Below are positions 61,666 to 64,000 of a stretch of 64,000 nucleotides of DNA, one piece after another. Below the pieces are notes generated by a model. That model ran no database searches, was not told the DNA's origin, and saw nothing but the letters and a program-made list of their open reading frames with translations. The stretch comes from Bacteroidota bacterium (lineage in GTDB: Bacteria > Bacteroidota > Bacteroidia > NS11-12g > UBA955). Numbering within the stretch: the first letter of the stretch is position 1; every line of letters begins with the position of its first letter. Where the stretch lies: positions 1 through 64,000 of the forward strand of contig JAGXTF010000075.1 in the NCBI GenBank assembly GCA_018333525.1. Direction: 5' to 3'. Made by a program: the position numbers and the translations under genes.

Positions 61666-63240
61666 GTGAAATATTCCATCTTTTCCGGCTTCCTGTTCCT
61701 GTTTGCAATAAGCTGCAAGGCCCAACCTGCACTAAAAACCAAAGAAGTTTTTATGTACAAAAACGGTTTTACCTATGTGCATGCCACCGGCTCTGTGAAT
61801 ACATCCAATGGACAATTTAAATTTCCTGAAAAGGAAATTCCAAATGCATTATTCGGAGCCTTTTGGTTCGAGTCTCCGGGAGGAATTCAATTCGTGCTAC
61901 GCCAGATAGACTCTACGGAGAAGCCAATAAAATCGCCTGCATTGGAAGATATTTTTGCAGCCAATGTTGGTAAGAAAATAAAACTCACCAATTATTTATC
62001 CAAAGAAAGTTCGGTGATTGAAGGAACGATTTATTCCGTTTATCCGAAGAGCGAAACAGAACAGGAATACAATTACAACCGCAGCGTGGCCGTGATTCAA
62101 ACTGCCACCGGAATGATGGTTTTAAACCAGCAAATGCTATTGAGTATTTACCATGTGGAATTCGAAAATGGATCTCAATTAATTCCAACCAAAAAAATGG
62201 GAGAGCCAAAGTTGGTGGTCCAATTTAAAAAGCAAGACAAAACACAGGAACTGGGCATGGTATACCTGGAACACCATGAGTCCTGGTCACCGGCATACAG
62301 GTTGGTGTTGGAAAGCGATAAAAAAGCGCATTTAATTTTGAGTGCGGAAATACGTTCCGGAACTCTGGATATTCAAAATGCAGATTTGAATCTGGTAGTT
62401 GCAGCACCCAATATTTATTCAGCATATATGCCGAGCAGCCTGGTTGGAAATGTAAACTGGGTGCCCACTCCGGCAGGTAAATATGGTTACGGGGATAACA
62501 GGGTTTCACTCGCAAATAGTTCGAGCGAATCAAATGATATTGCGATTTCTGATACCAAAGTAGAAGATTATTTTATTTATAAAATCAGCAATTTTAATCT
62601 GCAAAAAAATCAAACTGCATTGGTGCAAATTCAGGAAGGAGAAATTAACACCGAACAATATTTCCAGTCAGTGTTGCCAGAGGTAAATGAATATTCGGCA
62701 CCTTATACAGATGTTTATGGGGAATTACCGAAATATGATGTTTTTCATATGTTGAAATTCAAAAACAATTTAAAACAACCACTCACTTCTGCACCTGTTT
62801 TGATTGAATCCAAAATTTCAGGTGGAGGAAATTTGGTGATGTCTCAACCCATATTAAATACTACTGTTGTGGGAGGAGATTGTTATCTGAACATTGCAAA
62901 ATCTCTGGATATTCCGTTGACCATGAAGGAAACTGAAAAATCAAGAATTTCCAATGCAAAAATAGTTGAAAATAAAACAGAAGTTGTGCAATATGATAAT
63001 ATCACAATGGAAAGTAATATGCACATGGAAAATCAAGGTGAAAAGGAAGTAGTATTAAAGGTTTCCAGAATGGTATTTGGCAATCTGCTAAAATGTGATG
63101 TAGATTGGAAAATTACATCAACCAAGCCCAGATATGGATCTTCCAATCCAGGGAATATGGTGGAATGGGAAATAAAATTAAAACCTGGGGAGAAAAAAGA
63201 CATTACTTATTCTTACCAATATTATTTACGGGTCTATTAA
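61666..63240 (+). CDS. DUF4139-type domain lipoprotein
   Basis: 524 residues from GTG. Signal with lipobox FAISC (Cys17). The N-terminal part KEVFMYKNGFTYVHATGSVNTSNG fits the DUF4140/4139 mucoidy-inhibitor-like start; the main DUF4139 body includes LVVQFKKQDKTQELGMVYLEHHESWSPAYRLVL, ADLNLVVAAPNIYSAYM, LQKNQTALVQIQEGEI, and closing TSTKPRYG ... VEWEIKLKPGEKKDITYSYQYYLRVY. Function unknown, probably a periplasmic lipid-anchored scaffold. Confidence 0.78.
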   Translation: MKYSIFSGFLFLFAISCKAQPALKTKEVFMYKNGFTYVHATGSVNTSNGQFKFPEKEIPNALFGAFWFESPGGIQFVLRQIDSTEKPIKSPALEDIFAANVGKKIKLTNYLSKESSVIEGTIYSVYPKSETEQEYNYNRSVAVIQTATGMMVLNQQMLLSIYHVEFENGSQLIPTKKMGEPKLVVQFKKQDKTQELGMVYLEHHESWSPAYRLVLESDKKAHLILSAEIRSGTLDIQNADLNLVVAAPNIYSAYMPSSLVGNVNWVPTPAGKYGYGDNRVSLANSSSESNDIAISDTKVEDYFIYKISNFNLQKNQTALVQIQEGEINTEQYFQSVLPEVNEYSAPYTDVYGELPKYDVFHMLKFKNNLKQPLTSAPVLIESKISGGGNLVMSQPILNTTVVGGDCYLNIAKSLDIPLTMKETEKSRISNAKIVENKTEVVQYDNITMESNMHMENQGEKEVVLKVSRMVFGNLLKCDVDWKITSTKPRYGSSNPGNMVEWEIKLKPGEKKDITYSYQYYLRVY

Positions 63241-63250
63241 CACATAAAAA

Positions 63251-63256
63251 AGGAGG
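63251..63256 (+). promoter_or_regulatory. Strong ribosome binding site of the exonuclease gene (AGGAGG)
   Basis: AGGAGG sits 6 bases before the ATG at 63263, a full match to the 16S tail. Such sites are rare in Bacteroidota and in this window. Confidence 0.6.
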
Positions 63257-63262
63257 GAATAA

Positions 63263-63994
63263 ATGAAGGTATTAAAAAATTTGGATGTATCCAATATTGT
63301 TTTTTTGGATATTGAAACGGTATCCCAGCAGCAGGAATATGAGGTGCTGGAAAATGACTGGAAATTGCTTTGGGACAAGAAGGCCAAGGCATTAGCAAAA
63401 AATGAAGAAAGCGCTGAAGAGGTATATGAACGCGCCGGAATTTATGCGGAATTCGGAAAAATTATTTGCATTGGGGTTGGGGTGCTTCGGGAATTTGGAG
63501 ACGGATATAAACTGCGTGTAAAAACCTTCAGCGGAGATGATGAAAAAATATTGTTGAAGGAATTTGCTGACATGTTAAACGGTCATTATCACGGGCATCA
63601 ATTTTTGCTTTGTGCGCATAACGGTAAGGAATTCGATTTCCCATATCTGTCGCGCAGAATGCTGGTTCATGGCATTGTTTTACCTCAGTTGCTGGATAAT
63701 GCCGGTAAAAAACCCTGGGAAGTTCCGCATTTGGATACCATGGAGTTGTGGAAATTTGGTGACTATAAAAATTTTACTTCCCTGAACCTGTTAGCCAAGA
63801 TTTTTGATATCCCCACACCAAAGGACGATATCGATGGCAGCCAGGTGGGGTCCGTTTATTGGCAGGATCACGATCTGGAGCGGATTGCGTTGTACTGTTC
63901 CAAAGATGTAATAACCCTTACCAGGTTGTTTCTAAAGTTCCGCGGAGAAGGATTTTTGGAAGATGAAAGGGTGGAATACATTCGGGATAATTAA
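63263..63994 (+). CDS. 3'-5' exonuclease, PolB-like (DNA_pol_B_exo2)
   Basis: 243 residues in the DnaQ/RNase H-like exonuclease fold: Exo I FLDIETVSQQ (Asp18, Glu20), Exo II HNGKEFDFPYLSRRMLVHG and Exo III YCSKDVITLTRLFLKF. Between them SLNLLAKIFDIPTPKDDIDGSQVG. It matches the stand-alone 3'-5' exonuclease family related to the proofreading domain of DNA polymerase B. All acidic residues expected for activity are in place. It has an unusually good AGGAGG ribosome binding site and ends at the window edge. Confidence 0.9.
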   Translation: MKVLKNLDVSNIVFLDIETVSQQQEYEVLENDWKLLWDKKAKALAKNEESAEEVYERAGIYAEFGKIICIGVGVLREFGDGYKLRVKTFSGDDEKILLKEFADMLNGHYHGHQFLLCAHNGKEFDFPYLSRRMLVHGIVLPQLLDNAGKKPWEVPHLDTMELWKFGDYKNFTSLNLLAKIFDIPTPKDDIDGSQVGSVYWQDHDLERIALYCSKDVITLTRLFLKFRGEGFLEDERVEYIRDN

Positions 63995-64000
63995 AAAAAA

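Noticed and set aside
1-64000. tRNA or rRNA genes
   Set aside because: No T-loop/acceptor patterns or conserved rRNA stretches were found in the gaps between genes.

Overview
The window comes from a Bacteroidota genome, most likely an environmental member related to the Chitinophagales/Saprospirales. This is inferred from TonB-linked outer-membrane proteins, two type IX secretion sorting domains, a sigma/FecR pair, DUF5723 and DUF3127 families, the ftsX-DUF3098-uppP gene order and repeated TAnnTTTG promoter boxes with almost no ribosome binding sites. No rRNA or tRNA gene, CRISPR array or integrase was seen. Most of the window is ordinary chromosome with compact operons, interrupted by a few accessory patches.

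Layout. 1-2.1 kb: decayed RHS gene (frameshifted, start missing) next to an internally deleted IS3-type remnant, with a partial small membrane gene at the very edge. 2.1-6 kb: leftward ftcD operon with a sorting-domain surface protein and an SRPBCC protein. 6-9.5 kb: GxxExxY protein, glmM-type phosphohexomutase, ychF. 9.5-16.2 kb: leftward DUF2807 lipoprotein + TonB receptor, then an ECF sigma / FecR / STN-repeat protein signalling operon. 16.5-21.5 kb: a beta-helix lipoprotein and two convergent DUF5723 paralogues separated by three exact 162-bp double-hairpin repeats. 22-35.5 kb: fused E1 ketoacid dehydrogenase, surface-antigen barrel, acyl-lipid desaturase, second ECF sigma module, large sorting-domain protein, FMN reductase/MeaB pair, sterol-desaturase-type hydroxylase, tsaD. 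35.5-45.1 kb: tamB-like gene, then an iron-type regulon (di-haem oxidoreductase, Rieske protein, porin) facing a DtxR-family regulator across a single palindromic operator, then an ABC permease.

45.17-48.45 kb is an AT-rich accessory island. It holds the start of an MmeI-like restriction-modification gene cut off after about 40 codons, a HEPN-like protein with an RxxxxH motif, and a tightly overlapping three-gene operon ending in a pyrimidine cyclase of the Pycsar anti-phage family (PycC) preceded by a PycTM-type membrane effector. The first gene of this operon is an unrecognised membrane protein that may be a new Pycsar component. AttC-like imperfect palindromes lie at both ends of the operon, suggesting it may travel as a cassette. 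This is the most interesting part of the window.

48.5-64 kb: barrel protein, PhnA-type zinc-ribbon protein, large outer-membrane barrel receptor, DUF3127, a 1-kb gene-free patch with two facing repeat elements, a five-gene leftward run (nnrDE, lipid kinase, DUF4159, polytopic membrane protein, then uppP/DUF3098/ftsX), and a rightward group ending with a PolB-like 3'-5' exonuclease.
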